A stretch of 53,164 nucleotides of DNA from Lachnospiraceae bacterium (GTDB lineage: Bacteria > Bacillota > Clostridia > Lachnospirales > Lachnospiraceae), in NCBI GenBank assembly GCA_021202635.1, contig JAJQCQ010000058.1, forward strand, positions 1-53,164, given 5' to 3'. The translations under genes were made by a program, and so were the position numbers. The notes beneath the pieces are model-generated. The model was given only the letters and a program-made list of their open reading frames with translations. It ran no database searches and had not been told where the DNA came from. Positions 1-8,590 of this stretch are shown in pieces (position 1 is the first letter of the stretch; the number at the start of each line of letters is the position of its first letter).

Positions 1-401
1 ATATAAAAACCATGCATTTCGTTTAACACTTTTGCATACTCGTTTTTTATCCGGTCTTTTATAGTTTTTCTATTATCGTAAAGTGGAAAATATAACCCTC
101 CTTCGTTTTTACATGATTTGTAATTATTTACTGTTGTTGTAAGATTATTTCTATCGCCGCTGTTCTTCTCTACATCAAGATCTGGCTTCACTATCTTTGC
201 TAAATCTATACACATCTGATACTGCGTATACTTTTCGCTATCACTACCCCAATTACCATGTCTTGATTCCCATAGAAGCGCAAAAAAAATACCACCGCGA
301 AGCCTTATCTTTACCTTATCTTCTACTTCTATTCCCATGTCATTTTCATCCCTTACTCTTTGAATACAATCCACATCGCCAATGCGTTGCTGAAAAATCA
401 C
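1..401 (-). CDS. Unrecognised protein, C-terminus cut by window edge
   Basis: An open frame runs on the minus strand from a GTG at 401 (an in-frame TAA lies directly upstream) to the window edge without a stop, so at least 133 codons are open. The first in-frame ATG is at 338 and is an equally good start; neither has a strong ribosome site. The peptide is charged and ordinary in composition (it contains IFFALLWESRHGNWG, and ends NEMHGFY at the edge), so it looks like a real protein, but I do not recognise a family. The DNA is AT-rich like the neighbouring mobile-element genes and unlike the rest of the window. It may also be the tail of a longer gene whose front has been lost. Confidence 0.5.
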   Translation of the reverse strand, partial: MIFQQRIGDVDCIQRVRDENDMGIEVEDKVKIRLRGGIFFALLWESRHGNWGSDSEKYTQYQMCIDLAKIVKPDLDVEKNSGDRNNLTTTVNNYKSCKNEGGLYFPLYDNRKTIKDRIKNEYAKVLNEMHGFY

Positions 402-1300
402 TTAGCACTTGAAAACACCGCCCGAAAAATCATTCCACAGTGTTCTTGACTTAATTCTATCGGATGTGATTCTAAGATAATACAGTGAAATACTATACAG
501 CACCTTTCCATGGCAAAAAAATTATCACATCCTATTACAATGTATTTACGGTTAATACTCCTTACAGGCAGTTAGGAATTATTCATCTTGTTGCTTAAGC
601 TGTTAGAATTAGTAAGGCAATAGGTCTGGCCTTCACCTCCCAGGGTTCTATGTACGTAGAACAGTTAGCCAACCAGCCTCTCATTTGCCACATTCGTTTT
701 ACTCAAGTTAAACTATTCGGCGTTCGTTTGAATCACCCAGTAGATTGAACAGGCAATGAGAAAACTGGTATAGGCCATTGCTAATACATCTCAAAAGAAT
801 GTCCATTATGACGCAGTAGGTATTAATGATTCCAAAGCCAAAAGCACTATATACAATCCGCCAGCGAGATGATGTGATCCTTATGCCTCCCTGCAACGTT
901 CCCCACACGCAGTCATGGTTCAACGGATTGACTGAAAAACCCGAATCCTTGACAGAGAAACGAAAGCCTGCATGGAACATGGCCTGATCAGACAACTTGC
1001 CCGAAGATGAACCTGCATGTGCCTTTATAGATAAGAAGCTTGCTCAGGGAAACTTGATTATGTCTATATGACTGCCGAGCAAATAAGTTTCTTCGCATTC
1101 ATTATGGGCAGATAAGGGAATATCTTTCTACCTTGTTAGCAAGTGAAAAAGAGTAATCGCTAATCGAATTTCCGATTTCATTTCATCCTTCTCAGGCCAG
1201 TGTCCTGCTGTGGCCTGGATTTTTGCGTTTCAATCAACCCGTATAAAATTTTCAAATTTCTTCATTTTCTGCTTGACTTTTCTGTTCGCAGACTATTCAA

Positions 1301-1410
1301 GTTAACATAACCGTTTTACACAGAAAAAATGGTTAACGTGTTAAGCCATTTGCACTTAAAAATATTAACTATATTAACTTAGTTAACTATTGGTCTTTAA
1401 CAATATTAAC
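1301..1410. repeat. Iteron-like cluster of TTAAC motifs
   Basis: Seven TTAAC motifs start at 1302, 1333, 1365, 1374, 1383, 1397 and 1406. Three of them (1365, 1374, 1383) are spaced exactly 9 bp apart, as are 1397 and 1406, giving a 9-bp unit of the form TATTAACTA. Regular short direct repeats in AT-rich DNA near a replication-type ATPase resemble initiator or repressor binding sites. The function is inference. Confidence 0.5.
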
Positions 1411-1431
1411 ATTTTAATGGTTGTAGTCAGA

Positions 1432-1451
1432 ATTCGGTGCAGGCACCGAAT
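1432..1451. repeat. Perfect 9-bp inverted repeat next to the TTAAC cluster
   Basis: ATTCGGTGC, a 2-bp spacer (AG), then GCACCGAAT. A further GGCACC follows at 1454. The compact dyad looks like an operator or a dimer-binding site; no regulator gene for it is identified. Confidence 0.45.
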
Positions 1452-2552
1452 ACGGCACCAGTAAGGAATATCTCTTAAATTATGGATAGCTACATGAATA
1501 TGAACCTTCTGGTTCATCTTCGACAGCGTTCCAAAGGAAAGCGGAAAATTCCTTCTGATTTGTAACTAATGTTTCAGCAGGGACCTGTGGTTCCCATTCC
1601 CATGGCAAAGACTGCCAGAGTCCGCAGCTGGCTTCCGACTCTGTTGCCGGATGCCGAAGTTACTCTACGCAGCAACTGAACCATAGAAAAAGACACACGT
1701 TTCCTGCACTGCAAACTGTCTGACACGCTACACTGCATGCAGATTGTACAACTCTCTGTGAGGTTATTGTACCACCTGGAGGTACAAATTTCAATCTGCA
1801 GTGGCGACACAAAATGCAATATTTCGAACAGACATTCCGTCTCTTCGAGAACAGCACTATGCTCCCGGCATCTGATTTCATCATGAAGGATATTTTATGC
1901 CAAATGCCATCGATCTTTGTGCTGTATTCGCAGTCACGCGAAAGGCAGAAATTCAAGCCGGTAATTTGCCTGGTCTGGATCCAAGCCGAGGTGTTTTCTC
2001 TTCTATAATATGATGATTTAAATCCGAAAGCACCGCGGTACTTCACACAGCAGATTCTTGTCGTGTGAACGCAGCTTACAGGTGCGGTTTTCCGTGCCGA
2101 ATAAGCGACCCTGAGTATGCTTCTGTTTCAAAGATGCACTTTCTCTGGCAGTAAGACAATACAGCGCAATACCCGTTGCACGCAGTCTTACAGGAGAAAA
2201 TCGTATTTTTAGGTGCATGCCAGGACATGTACTTTGGCAACTGAATACCCATCTGCAAACCAGGTTTGGCTGTCTACAGCCGAATCACAGGCAGGCTCTT
2301 TTCCTATATCAATAGGTAAGAAGTTCACGCTCACCGTACAGCTTGCCAATCGTGGAAAATACAGAAAGTTCCCTTCTGCCTTATAAATTCCAAATCGGCG
2401 AGGTTGTACGATATGTGCCAACTCACTATTAATAGGAAGTCAGCTTACCACACTCCACACATTGGTTCATAAGTATGTGGATAGTAACTGTCAGCGCCGC
2501 TAGTTGCTGCGTTGACATAAATCTTATTTTTTAGGGACAAGGAGTGATCATA

Positions 2553-3204
2553 ATGTCAAAAAAAAAATTGTAAAAAAGCAACATCAAATAAGATCAATTC
2601 ATTCTATGCTCAGGGTTATCAAGCGGGGTTTGCGCAAGCAAAAATGCTCTCTTGTAACGGCAACGATGCTTCAGAAGAATCTTCCAGTATAACAGGAAAT
2701 CCAGAAAGTATTCTTCTTCAGCAAGCCAGAGAAAGTGACATGGCAGAAAGTCATGCCGACGAAGTGAGAAAATCTATCGTGGAACTTCGGGTCAAGGCAG
2801 ATGACCTTGAATCCAAAGACAAAAAACTCACCAAAGAGGTTAATCTTCTTATTTCAAAGATCCAGAGGGTCGAAAGGGAACAAGAGCACGAAAAGCAAAA
2901 GCGGATCGCTGCGGAAAGGAAATTTGAAAAGGAAAGAAAGCGTCGTCAGGCTTCTGACCGAAAGATAGCCGCATTGGAAAAACGTAACGAATCGCAGCAG
3001 AGAGTTCTAACAATGTTAGCAAGAAAAGCTAATGTTGCGGAGAAGAACACTGAAGACATGAAAGCGAATAAAGCGCTTTCCAAGTACATCAAGAGGAGCA
3101 TGAAATCAGCCCAAGCAGAGCGCTATTTCAATCAGTTATCCATGACTCAAGATTGCTTACCTTACTCCGGCGAGATAGTCGACCGTCATGAAAGACCACT
3201 GTAA
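2553..3204 (+). CDS. Coiled-coil protein, frame broken at an A10 tract
   Basis: The downstream frame (2572-3204) encodes a highly charged, Lys/Glu-rich protein predicted to be a long coiled coil over most of its length (HEKQKRIAAERKFEKERKRR). Its first in-frame ATG (2644) has no ribosome site. A good site (AAGGAG, 2539-2544) and ATG lie at 2553, but this start reads MSKKKL and stops at 2571. Between them is a run of ten A (2558-2567). With nine A, the 2553 start would read MSKKNCKKATSN and continue unbroken into the coiled coil. So the gene is either a one-base frameshift mutant, is expressed by slippage on the A run, or reflects a sequencing error. The family and function are not recognised; it precedes the ATPase gene and is probably co-transcribed. 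Confidence 0.55.
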
Positions 3205-3215
3205 TGCTTTTACAC

Positions 3216-3250
3216 CACAGTCAGCAGGCTCTTTTGGCCTGCCGACTGTG
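3216..3250 (+). terminator. Hairpin between coiled-coil gene and ATPase gene
   Basis: A 14-bp stem with one mismatch (CACAGTCAGCAGGC paired with GCCTGCCGACTGTG) closes a 7-nt loop. There is no T tract after it, so it may be a weak terminator, an RNA-processing or stability element, or a protein site. Confidence 0.4.
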
Positions 3251-3276
3251 CCCCACTAATACTAGGAGGTAATATT

Positions 3277-4983
3277 ATGATAAACTTTTTTTCTTTTATA
3301 ATAAACGATGGTCTTTTTTATAAAGAAACTACTTTCGTTGCAGAATTCTGTCCCAGAGTGATAGCTAAATTCAGTCGCTTCAACGATACGACTGATTGTG
3401 CATTCGCAGAAAGATTTTCCCCAGAAGCTTCTTCCAGCCAACAAGCAAAAGGTAAACAGGCTTCTGTGGATAAATCTGGCCACCTGTATCAGGTGGTTGT
3501 GACGAAATGCGATGGCACAGAAACGAAGCCTGTGTATATCGGTAATCTTCACCGAATTCCGTTTTTCGAACTATTCGGCTGTTTGTGTGCAGGTCTTACA
3601 GATTCACAGTTAGATCTGCTGGAGTTGAAACTACAGCTCGAAGCTACGAATCTCAGCAACACCTTGCTCGTATCAGAACAGGGATTACATTACTACACTG
3701 ATCAGGTGTTTCTTGTTTGGGGGCAACATGTTATCTCTTCCGGCGATCTCGGATGTCACGTTTCTGTTGAGAATGATTTCACCATTTCTGTAGAAGCTGA
3801 AGCCGATCGCTCCCATCTGCTGAATATGGCCCAGGAGTTCATCAACTTCATGCCAGGAGTAACTGAACCGCTTTGGTATGCGGCTCTCGCAGGTGCTATG
3901 AAGCCTATTTACTCTGCATTAGGATACGATATAGAATTTGTCACGGCGCTCATAGGGCCTTCAGGATACCTTAAGACAAGCATGGTGAAGCTATACGCGC
4001 TCTGGGGAAATACGCCTGGGACACAATTCTCGACATTTCGCTCAACGAAACGTGTCAACAATATCATCACTTCGATAGATGGTCAAATAGGTCAGAATTA
4101 CCTTCTGGACGATATTCACGAAGCGTACACACCAAACAGCAAGGCTAAACTCAAGGAATGGCTGGATATCATTGTCCGACACGTCGGCGAGGTTGAGAAT
4201 TGTGCAAATATTTTTGTAACCAGTGAAAGCAGCAAGAATCTTGGAATTTTCAGTTCCAAGGATCGGCTTTTACAAATCTATGTTCGCCCAGAGGCCTGTG
4301 AACCCTTGCTAGTTTTGAAGCCAAAGATTAACAAGCTTTCCCGTAACAAACCAGTCACTATCGTGTATGGTTTTCTCCAGGCAGTCATGTATAACTTCTC
4401 AGCTGTCGAGCGGGATATCATCCATTTCTTTGAGGATGATAGCATCATATTTGATTCTGACCTTGATCAGGATACGAGGATCGACCATCACGGCCTTGTC
4501 TTACGACTAACAAAGTTGATTTTTCGCAAGTACTTCTGCGGAGGCTCTTCTTCTATCAGTGGCAAAGAAGGATTAGAAGCAGCACTCCGCCAGAATGCCT
4601 CTATCCAGAGAGAAGAATTAAAAGATCTGAAAGATGCGGAGCGTCCTATAGATTATACGCAATTATTGTACGAAATAGTCCATGAACAACCAGACTACTA
4701 TCATTTTTTCAAAGCGGAAGATTACAACCCGCTGGCGAATGCAGGCTATACCGCCATGAAGCATTATATGTTAACAACCCGGACAGCCCTGGCTCTGGCA
4801 TTCCAGAAGAAGACAAGGAGAGTAATCAATATGAATGACGCGGTAAAAGAGTTTAATATGCTTGGACTCTTAGATCATGATAAAGGGGCTTCTACAAAGA
4901 AATACATGGGCATCCGACACCTGTTCTTCATTATTGATCTGATTGATGCACACTGTAGCACAAACTGCAAAAAGACCTTCTAG
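3277..4983 (+). CDS. P-loop ATPase of the mobile element, DUF927/primase-helicase-like
   Basis: A 568-residue protein with a Walker A loop GPSGYLKTS at about residues 227-235 and an acidic Walker B-like strand (NYLLDDIHE) near 274-282, followed by a sensor-like segment (NIFVTSESS). This order resembles the DUF927/primase-C-terminal helicase-like ATPases carried by plasmids, phage satellites and integrated elements, where they act in replication. The first ~180 residues are not recognised. The start at 3277 is supported by AGGAGG 10 bp upstream. It lies upstream of the excisionase and integrase genes, in AT-rich DNA. The exact family assignment is uncertain; ATP binding is well supported by motif. 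Confidence 0.6.
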   Translation: MINFFSFIINDGLFYKETTFVAEFCPRVIAKFSRFNDTTDCAFAERFSPEASSSQQAKGKQASVDKSGHLYQVVVTKCDGTETKPVYIGNLHRIPFFELFGCLCAGLTDSQLDLLELKLQLEATNLSNTLLVSEQGLHYYTDQVFLVWGQHVISSGDLGCHVSVENDFTISVEAEADRSHLLNMAQEFINFMPGVTEPLWYAALAGAMKPIYSALGYDIEFVTALIGPSGYLKTSMVKLYALWGNTPGTQFSTFRSTKRVNNIITSIDGQIGQNYLLDDIHEAYTPNSKAKLKEWLDIIVRHVGEVENCANIFVTSESSKNLGIFSSKDRLLQIYVRPEACEPLLVLKPKINKLSRNKPVTIVYGFLQAVMYNFSAVERDIIHFFEDDSIIFDSDLDQDTRIDHHGLVLRLTKLIFRKYFCGGSSSISGKEGLEAALRQNASIQREELKDLKDAERPIDYTQLLYEIVHEQPDYYHFFKAEDYNPLANAGYTAMKHYMLTTRTALALAFQKKTRRVINMNDAVKEFNMLGLLDHDKGASTKKYMGIRHLFFIIDLIDAHCSTNCKKTF

Positions 4984-5046
4984 AGAGAATTATAGCTTAC
5001 TTTCTCGCACATCAGCCTGGAACTCATGAGATGGTGAGACATTGAC

Positions 5047-5080
5047 CGAACTGGCTGAAATTTTTCTTTCAGCCAGTTCG
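5047..5080 (+). terminator. Perfect hairpin after the ATPase gene
   Basis: A 14-bp perfect stem (CGAACTGGCTGAAA / TTTCAGCCAGTTCG) with a 6-nt loop, 64 bp after the stop codon. There is no T tract after the stem, so termination efficiency is uncertain. Confidence 0.5.
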
Positions 5081-5171
5081 CACAAAACACTGCACCTTGA
5101 TAGCAACATTCTTTGAATAGGTCTTACAAGGAATTGCGCATATATTAAATTTTAAGTGATAAATTATATGT

Positions 5172-5200
5172 TTGATATTGTGTGTATTCAATGTTGTATA
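5172..5200 (+). promoter_or_regulatory. Sigma-A-type promoter for the excisionase gene
   Basis: TTGATA (5172-5177), a 17-bp spacer and TGTATA (5195-5200), 26 bp upstream of the excisionase start. It implies that xis is transcribed separately from the upstream ATPase. Confidence 0.5.
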
Positions 5201-5226
5201 TTGTCAATTTACAGGAGGGAAAAGAC

Positions 5227-5424
5227 ATGTTAGATAGTTATTCGGATGTATTAACGATTAATGATACGGCGGAAGCCTTGCGTCTGAGCAGACGTTCTGT
5301 AAAACGTTTGATGGATGGTGGTGATATTCGTTACCGGAAAATTGGCCGAATTTATCGGATCAGTAAAAAATCGGTTCTGGCGTATCTAGATGGTTATGAC
5401 CAAAACGACAAAACCATTCGCTGA
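5227..5424 (+). CDS. xis: Excisionase-like helix-turn-helix DNA-binding protein
   Basis: A 65-residue protein with a single winged helix-turn-helix of the excisionase/MerR-like type: LTINDTAEALRLSRRSVKRL then GDIRYRKIGRIYRISKKSV, the usual pattern of small helix-turn-helix proteins encoded beside tyrosine recombinases. AGGAGGG (5213-5219) places the start at the ATG at 5227, not at an upstream in-frame start at 5182. It should bind the element ends and steer the neighbouring recombinase toward excision, and may also act as a regulator. An imperfect inverted repeat follows it (5462-5509). Confidence 0.75.
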   Translation: MLDSYSDVLTINDTAEALRLSRRSVKRLMDGGDIRYRKIGRIYRISKKSVLAYLDGYDQNDKTIR

Positions 5425-5461
5425 TTAGACTTCTACAGGTATCTCCAAAGAGAAATGCCCT

Positions 5462-5509
5462 CTTCGAATAACTATTCCGCTATAGGCAGCGGGAATAGCT
5501 ATTCCGAAG
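5462..5509. repeat. Imperfect inverted repeat after xis
   Basis: Arms CTTCGAATAACTATTCCGCT and AGCGGGAATAGCTATTCCGAAG match as inverted copies apart from two single-base insertions and one mismatch. It may act as a terminator or as a recombinase/excisionase arm site; there is no T tract. Confidence 0.4.
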
Positions 5510-5611
5510 CGTTTTAAGGGCGCTTAGCGAAAAGTACAAGTGGTTATGGTTATCCAGTAACCATCATCCGATAAATTCAGATGACGCTTCAAATCATTAT
5601 CGTAACATATG

Positions 5612-5653
5612 GGCGGGCCGTGATAGAATCCTTTCTACCTTGTACGGCCCGCC
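5612..5653 (+). repeat. Perfect GC-rich inverted repeat just before the integrase
   Basis: GGCGGGCCGT (5612-5621) and ACGGCCCGCC (5644-5653), with a 22-bp spacer. Its right arm ends 9 bp before the integrase ribosome site (5663-5668), so folding of the mRNA or protein binding here could attenuate integrase expression. In an otherwise AT-rich region it stands out. Confidence 0.5.
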
Positions 5654-5675
5654 TCCTTATACAGGAGGAATAATT

Positions 5676-6905
5676 ATGACGGGTAGTTTAGTAACCAAAC
5701 AGGCAAGTTCCGGGAAAGAGTACTATTATGTACAGCTTTCCTATAAAGAGCCAATCACGCAGAAGTGGAAGAAGAAAACCGTCCGGACCGGTCTGGAGGT
5801 AAAGGGGAACAAGCGCAGGGCAGAAGGCATGCTCAGGGAGATGCTTGAGACTTATGCCTACCTGGAGAATCTGGATGCAGCGCAAAGCGAAATCGATCCA
5901 GATATTGAGCTGTGCGATTTTCTCGATCTGTGGATGGAGAAAAAGAAATGTGAGATCCGTGGAAATACTTATGACACAAATAAGTATCGACTGGCTGCCA
6001 TCAAGCGGTATTTTCAGCCAAGGCACACGAAGCTCCGCGATGTCACACCTGCAAAGCTTGATGACTTCTATCAGTACTGTCTGAGGTATGGCAAGGTCAG
6101 TCAGAAGGATCAGAGTCTTAGTCCTCTGAGCGTACGAAGCGTGAGAAGCATAAAGAGTATCCTCTATGCTGCCTTTGACTATTCTATGATCAAGCTTGGG
6201 CTTCCGTCCAATCCTGTGGGAAATACAAAGGTCACGAATAAGAAGAACAGTGATTATTCGGAAGAGATGCTTTTCCTGACGGAGGAGGAAATCCGCGAGA
6301 TGCTCTGTTTTCTCGATGAAAATTATCCGTTCCTGAAATCGATTGCTTTTTTCGGAGTCTACTATGGCTTACGGCGTGAGGAGATTCTGGGACTGAAATG
6401 GCCAGCTGTCAATTATACGCGCAAGGTGCTGACGATCTGCCACACGGTGACCGGAAATGTCACCATTTACGCGGAGGATCAGACGAAAACTGCAGATGGA
6501 CGGCGGGAGCTGAATCTGTTTCCGACTGCAGAGCAGTGTTTTCGGAGGGTTTGGGAGGAACAGGAGGCCAATCGGGAGTTTTTCGGGAATACATACCAGA
6601 ATACCAAGAACTACGTTTTCACGCATGAAGACGGTTCTCCATATCGCCCGGATTATATCACCAAGAAGTTTTCTAATGCCATGAAGGAGTTCGGGCGTCC
6701 GGAGATCACGCTTCACAAGCTCAGATATACCTGTGCTTCACTGTTGATCGATAAGGGCTGGGATATCAAGAAGGTGCAGTACTGGCTCGGGGATCGCGAT
6801 GCAACCACCGTTATGAATGTCTACGCCCAGTACATGAAACACAAGACCAATGCGGCAGAAAATGATCTCACCGCGATGTCTGAGAATGTGGCTGACCTGT
6901 TCTAG
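5676..6905 (+). CDS. int: Tyrosine recombinase / integrase
   Basis: A 409-residue phage/ICE-type site-specific recombinase. The N-terminus (about 1-60) looks like an arm-binding domain, a SAM-like core-binding domain follows (about 75-170), and the catalytic domain carries Arg233 (YGLRREE), the HKLR box at 347-350 and the nucleophile Tyr383 (VMNVYAQY). The position that is usually His in the LGH box is Asp here (YWLGDRDATT). The start at 5676 is set by AGGAGG at 5663-5668; an upstream in-frame ATG (5640) lies inside the inverted repeat. Its 3' end faces the 3' end of tRNA-Pro 140 bp away, the classic layout of an element integrated in a tRNA gene. Confidence 0.9.
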   Translation: MTGSLVTKQASSGKEYYYVQLSYKEPITQKWKKKTVRTGLEVKGNKRRAEGMLREMLETYAYLENLDAAQSEIDPDIELCDFLDLWMEKKKCEIRGNTYDTNKYRLAAIKRYFQPRHTKLRDVTPAKLDDFYQYCLRYGKVSQKDQSLSPLSVRSVRSIKSILYAAFDYSMIKLGLPSNPVGNTKVTNKKNSDYSEEMLFLTEEEIREMLCFLDENYPFLKSIAFFGVYYGLRREEILGLKWPAVNYTRKVLTICHTVTGNVTIYAEDQTKTADGRRELNLFPTAEQCFRRVWEEQEANREFFGNTYQNTKNYVFTHEDGSPYRPDYITKKFSNAMKEFGRPEITLHKLRYTCASLLIDKGWDIKKVQYWLGDRDATTVMNVYAQYMKHKTNAAENDLTAMSENVADLF

Positions 6906-6989
6906 ACGTTTGAAAGATCTTTTGCGGAACATTTTGCGGAATTTTTCCAGGTGCGGCTTTCACCCGACAATTTTTAAGGCTCGGATCGA

Positions 6990-7031
6990 GAATAAAAAAT
7001 ACCGGAAACCCTTTGTTTTAAAGGATTTCCG
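6990..7031 (-). terminator. Intrinsic terminator of tRNA-Pro
   Basis: On the minus strand CCGGAAATCCTTT pairs with AAGGGTTTCCGG around a short A-rich loop and is followed by TATTTTTTATT. It lies 18 bp beyond the tRNA 3' end. Confidence 0.85.
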
Positions 7032-7048
7032 GTGCCCCTGCCAAGGAA

Positions 7049-7122
7049 TCGATGCGACAGGATTTGAACCTGCGACCTCTGCGTCCCGAACGCAGCGCTC
7101 TACCAAGCTGAGCCACGCATCG
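7049..7122 (-). tRNA. tRNA-Pro(CGG)
   Basis: A complete 74-nt cloverleaf on the minus strand: acceptor arms CGATGCG/CGCATCG, D arm GCTC...GAGC, anticodon stem CTGCG/CGCAG with loop TTCGGGA (anticodon CGG), T arm GCAGG TTCAAAT CCTGT, and discriminator A at 7049. The 3' CCA is not encoded. The 3' half is the likely attachment site for the adjacent integrase, but no second copy of this sequence was found in the window. Confidence 0.95.
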
Positions 7123-7154
7123 TTATTTTGTTCCCCGCTGTTTTCAGCTTGTTC

Positions 7155-7183
7155 ATTATATCATCGAGTTTTTAAAAATGCAA
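7155..7183 (-). promoter_or_regulatory. Promoter of tRNA-Pro
   Basis: On the minus strand TTGCAT (7183-7178), a 17-bp spacer and a perfect TATAAT (7160-7155), 33 bp upstream of the tRNA. Confidence 0.8.
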
Positions 7184-7329
7184 GAACTTTTTTAAATTTA
7201 TTTGCTCTCCCGGCACGTTTTTTTACTGTTTTTCTGACTCGTTTTTCCGACCTATGCCTTCTGCCCTGTTTTTCGGGATGTTTTCCGGGCTTTATTTCCA
7301 GGTGTCGCTCTCAGCGCTTTTTTCTTTCA

Positions 7330-7361
7330 CTGCTTTCTTGACTGCTTTCTTGACTGCTTTT
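7330..7361. repeat. 12-bp tandem repeat
   Basis: ACTGCTTTCTTG is repeated at 7330 and 7342 with a partial third unit from 7354. It lies in the 230-bp gap between the tRNA promoter and the end of the methyltransferase gene, where no gene is seen. Confidence 0.6.
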
Positions 7362-7413
7362 TCGCTGCTCCGCGGCTGCAAAATGAAAGATACCATAAGG
7401 CACTTCAATATTT

Positions 7414-8271
7414 TCAGGCCTCCCACCGCCCGGACGCACCGCAAGGCAGAACCAGACCGCTCTCACGCACTGGGAGACCGATCTCCTGCGATTCTACGCG
7501 ACCGCCACGGTCTTTTAGTTCTGTCGCAATCAGGTATGTCAGCACGGCGGGCGCAAGGCCGGTCGTATAGGAATTGACCAGGAAGAACAGCGGCTGATCA
7601 CTGAGCAGCCTTGCGCATTCACGGATGAATGGATGAATCGAATCTTCGATCTTCCAGATCTCTCCTTTGGGACCGCGGCCATAGGATGGCGGATCCATGA
7701 TAATGCCATCATAATGGTTTCCGCGCCGAATCTCGCGCTCTACAAATTTCATACAGTCGTCGACGAGCCAGCGGATGGGCGCCTCGGACAGGCCGGAAGC
7801 GGCAGCATTTTCTTTTGCCCAGGAGACCATGCCTTTGGAGGCGTCTACATGGGTAACCTGTGCACCTGCTGCCGCGGCGGCCAGAGTTGCACCGCCTGTG
7901 TATGCAAACAGATTCAATACTTTGATTGGACGATTTGCCTGGCGGATCTTCGCGGAAAACCAGTCCCAGTTCACTGCCTGTTCCGGGAAAAGGCCGGTAT
8001 GCTTAAAAGCAAATGGTTTCAGCCAAAATGTCAGTTCCCGATAACGGATGCTCCACTGCGCGGGCAGATCAAAGAACTCCCATTCGCCGCCGCCCTTTGA
8101 GCTGCGGTGATAATGCGCATTTGGTTTTTTCCAGCCGCGGTGATGGCGCGGTGTGTCCCAGATCACCTGCGGATCCGGACGCACAAGCAGGTAATTTCCC
8201 CAGCGCTCCAGCTTCTCTCCTCTTGAGGTATCAATCACATCATAGTCTGTCCATTGACTGGCTGTCCACAT
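7414..8271 (-). CDS. Class I SAM-dependent methyltransferase, RlmI-like (COG1092 type)
   Basis: A 285-residue protein with the Rossmann-fold SAM motif LNLFAYTGGATLAAAAAGA (about 115-135), the acidic HVDASKGMVSWAKEN strand and the catalytic-type motif IIMDPPSYGRG (about 190-200). DPPSY is typical of the RlmI/RlmK group of rRNA cytosine/guanine methyltransferases, though this protein lacks an N-terminal PUA-like domain and is shorter than RlmI (about 400 residues). It probably methylates rRNA; the target base cannot be inferred. The start at 8271 has GGGAGAG upstream. It is divergent from the TauE-like fusion gene. Confidence 0.8.
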   Translation of the reverse strand: MWTASQWTDYDVIDTSRGEKLERWGNYLLVRPDPQVIWDTPRHHRGWKKPNAHYHRSSKGGGEWEFFDLPAQWSIRYRELTFWLKPFAFKHTGLFPEQAVNWDWFSAKIRQANRPIKVLNLFAYTGGATLAAAAAGAQVTHVDASKGMVSWAKENAAASGLSEAPIRWLVDDCMKFVEREIRRGNHYDGIIMDPPSYGRGPKGEIWKIEDSIHPFIRECARLLSDQPLFFLVNSYTTGLAPAVLTYLIATELKDRGGRVESQEIGLPVRESGLVLPCGASGRWEA

Positions 8272-8497
8272 ATTGCTCTCCCGTTTCGTTATCGTATCTT
8301 ATAATTACCGGTTGTCGTTTTCCTACTATAACAAAATTCCCGGTTCTTTTCAATTCCTTACATAAAAAAATAACCTGATAATTCTTCAAGGTAACATGGC
8401 AGACCCGCGCCAGAACTGTAACCAGAGATTGTGACAGGTGCGTGGTCAGGTTGTGACCAGTAACTGCATATATTCCCAAATAAGACTTTTTGTACTA

Positions 8498-8525
8498 TTG
8501 AATTTCCACTTGAATCTGCTATACT
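8498..8525 (+). promoter_or_regulatory. Extended -10 promoter for the TauE/SafE fusion gene
   Basis: TTGAAT (8498-8503), a 16-bp spacer and TATACT (8520-8525) preceded by TG, 66 bp upstream of the start codon. The rest of the 319-bp divergent gap shows nothing else I can name. Confidence 0.6.
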
Positions 8526-8590
8526 GTAAATTGTATGTAAAGATTATGTAAATCTTTGAATAAGCAATTCGAAAGGTCAGGTGGATTTTC

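Larger units (their letters stand above)
402..2552. other. 2.1-kb stretch without a recognisable gene
   Basis: No frame of convincing length or composition is seen on either strand; open stretches of 60-130 codons overlap one another on both strands and have no ribosome sites. Structures present: a near-palindrome at 645-662, a hairpin at 1194-1216 (AGGCCA/TGGCCT) followed by GGATTTTTG that could be a terminator, clustered TTAAC motifs (1301-1410), a perfect inverted repeat (1432-1451) and a short open frame at 1482-1565 (27 codons, MDSYMNMNLL...). It could be decayed element DNA, an origin or transfer region, or hold an unrecognised RNA. Confidence 0.5.

Noticed and set aside
708-995. 95-codon minus-strand frame in the left region
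   Set aside because: No ribosome site, no recognisable domain, and comparable interrupted frames on the opposite strand.
1660-2046. 128-codon minus-strand frame
   Set aside because: Cys/Ser-rich with no domain or ribosome site, overlapped by an equally poor plus-strand frame at 1814-2008.
7049-7085. Second attachment site for the integrase within 1-6900
   Set aside because: No copy of the tRNA-Pro 3' half was found to the left; the other end must be outside the window or lost.
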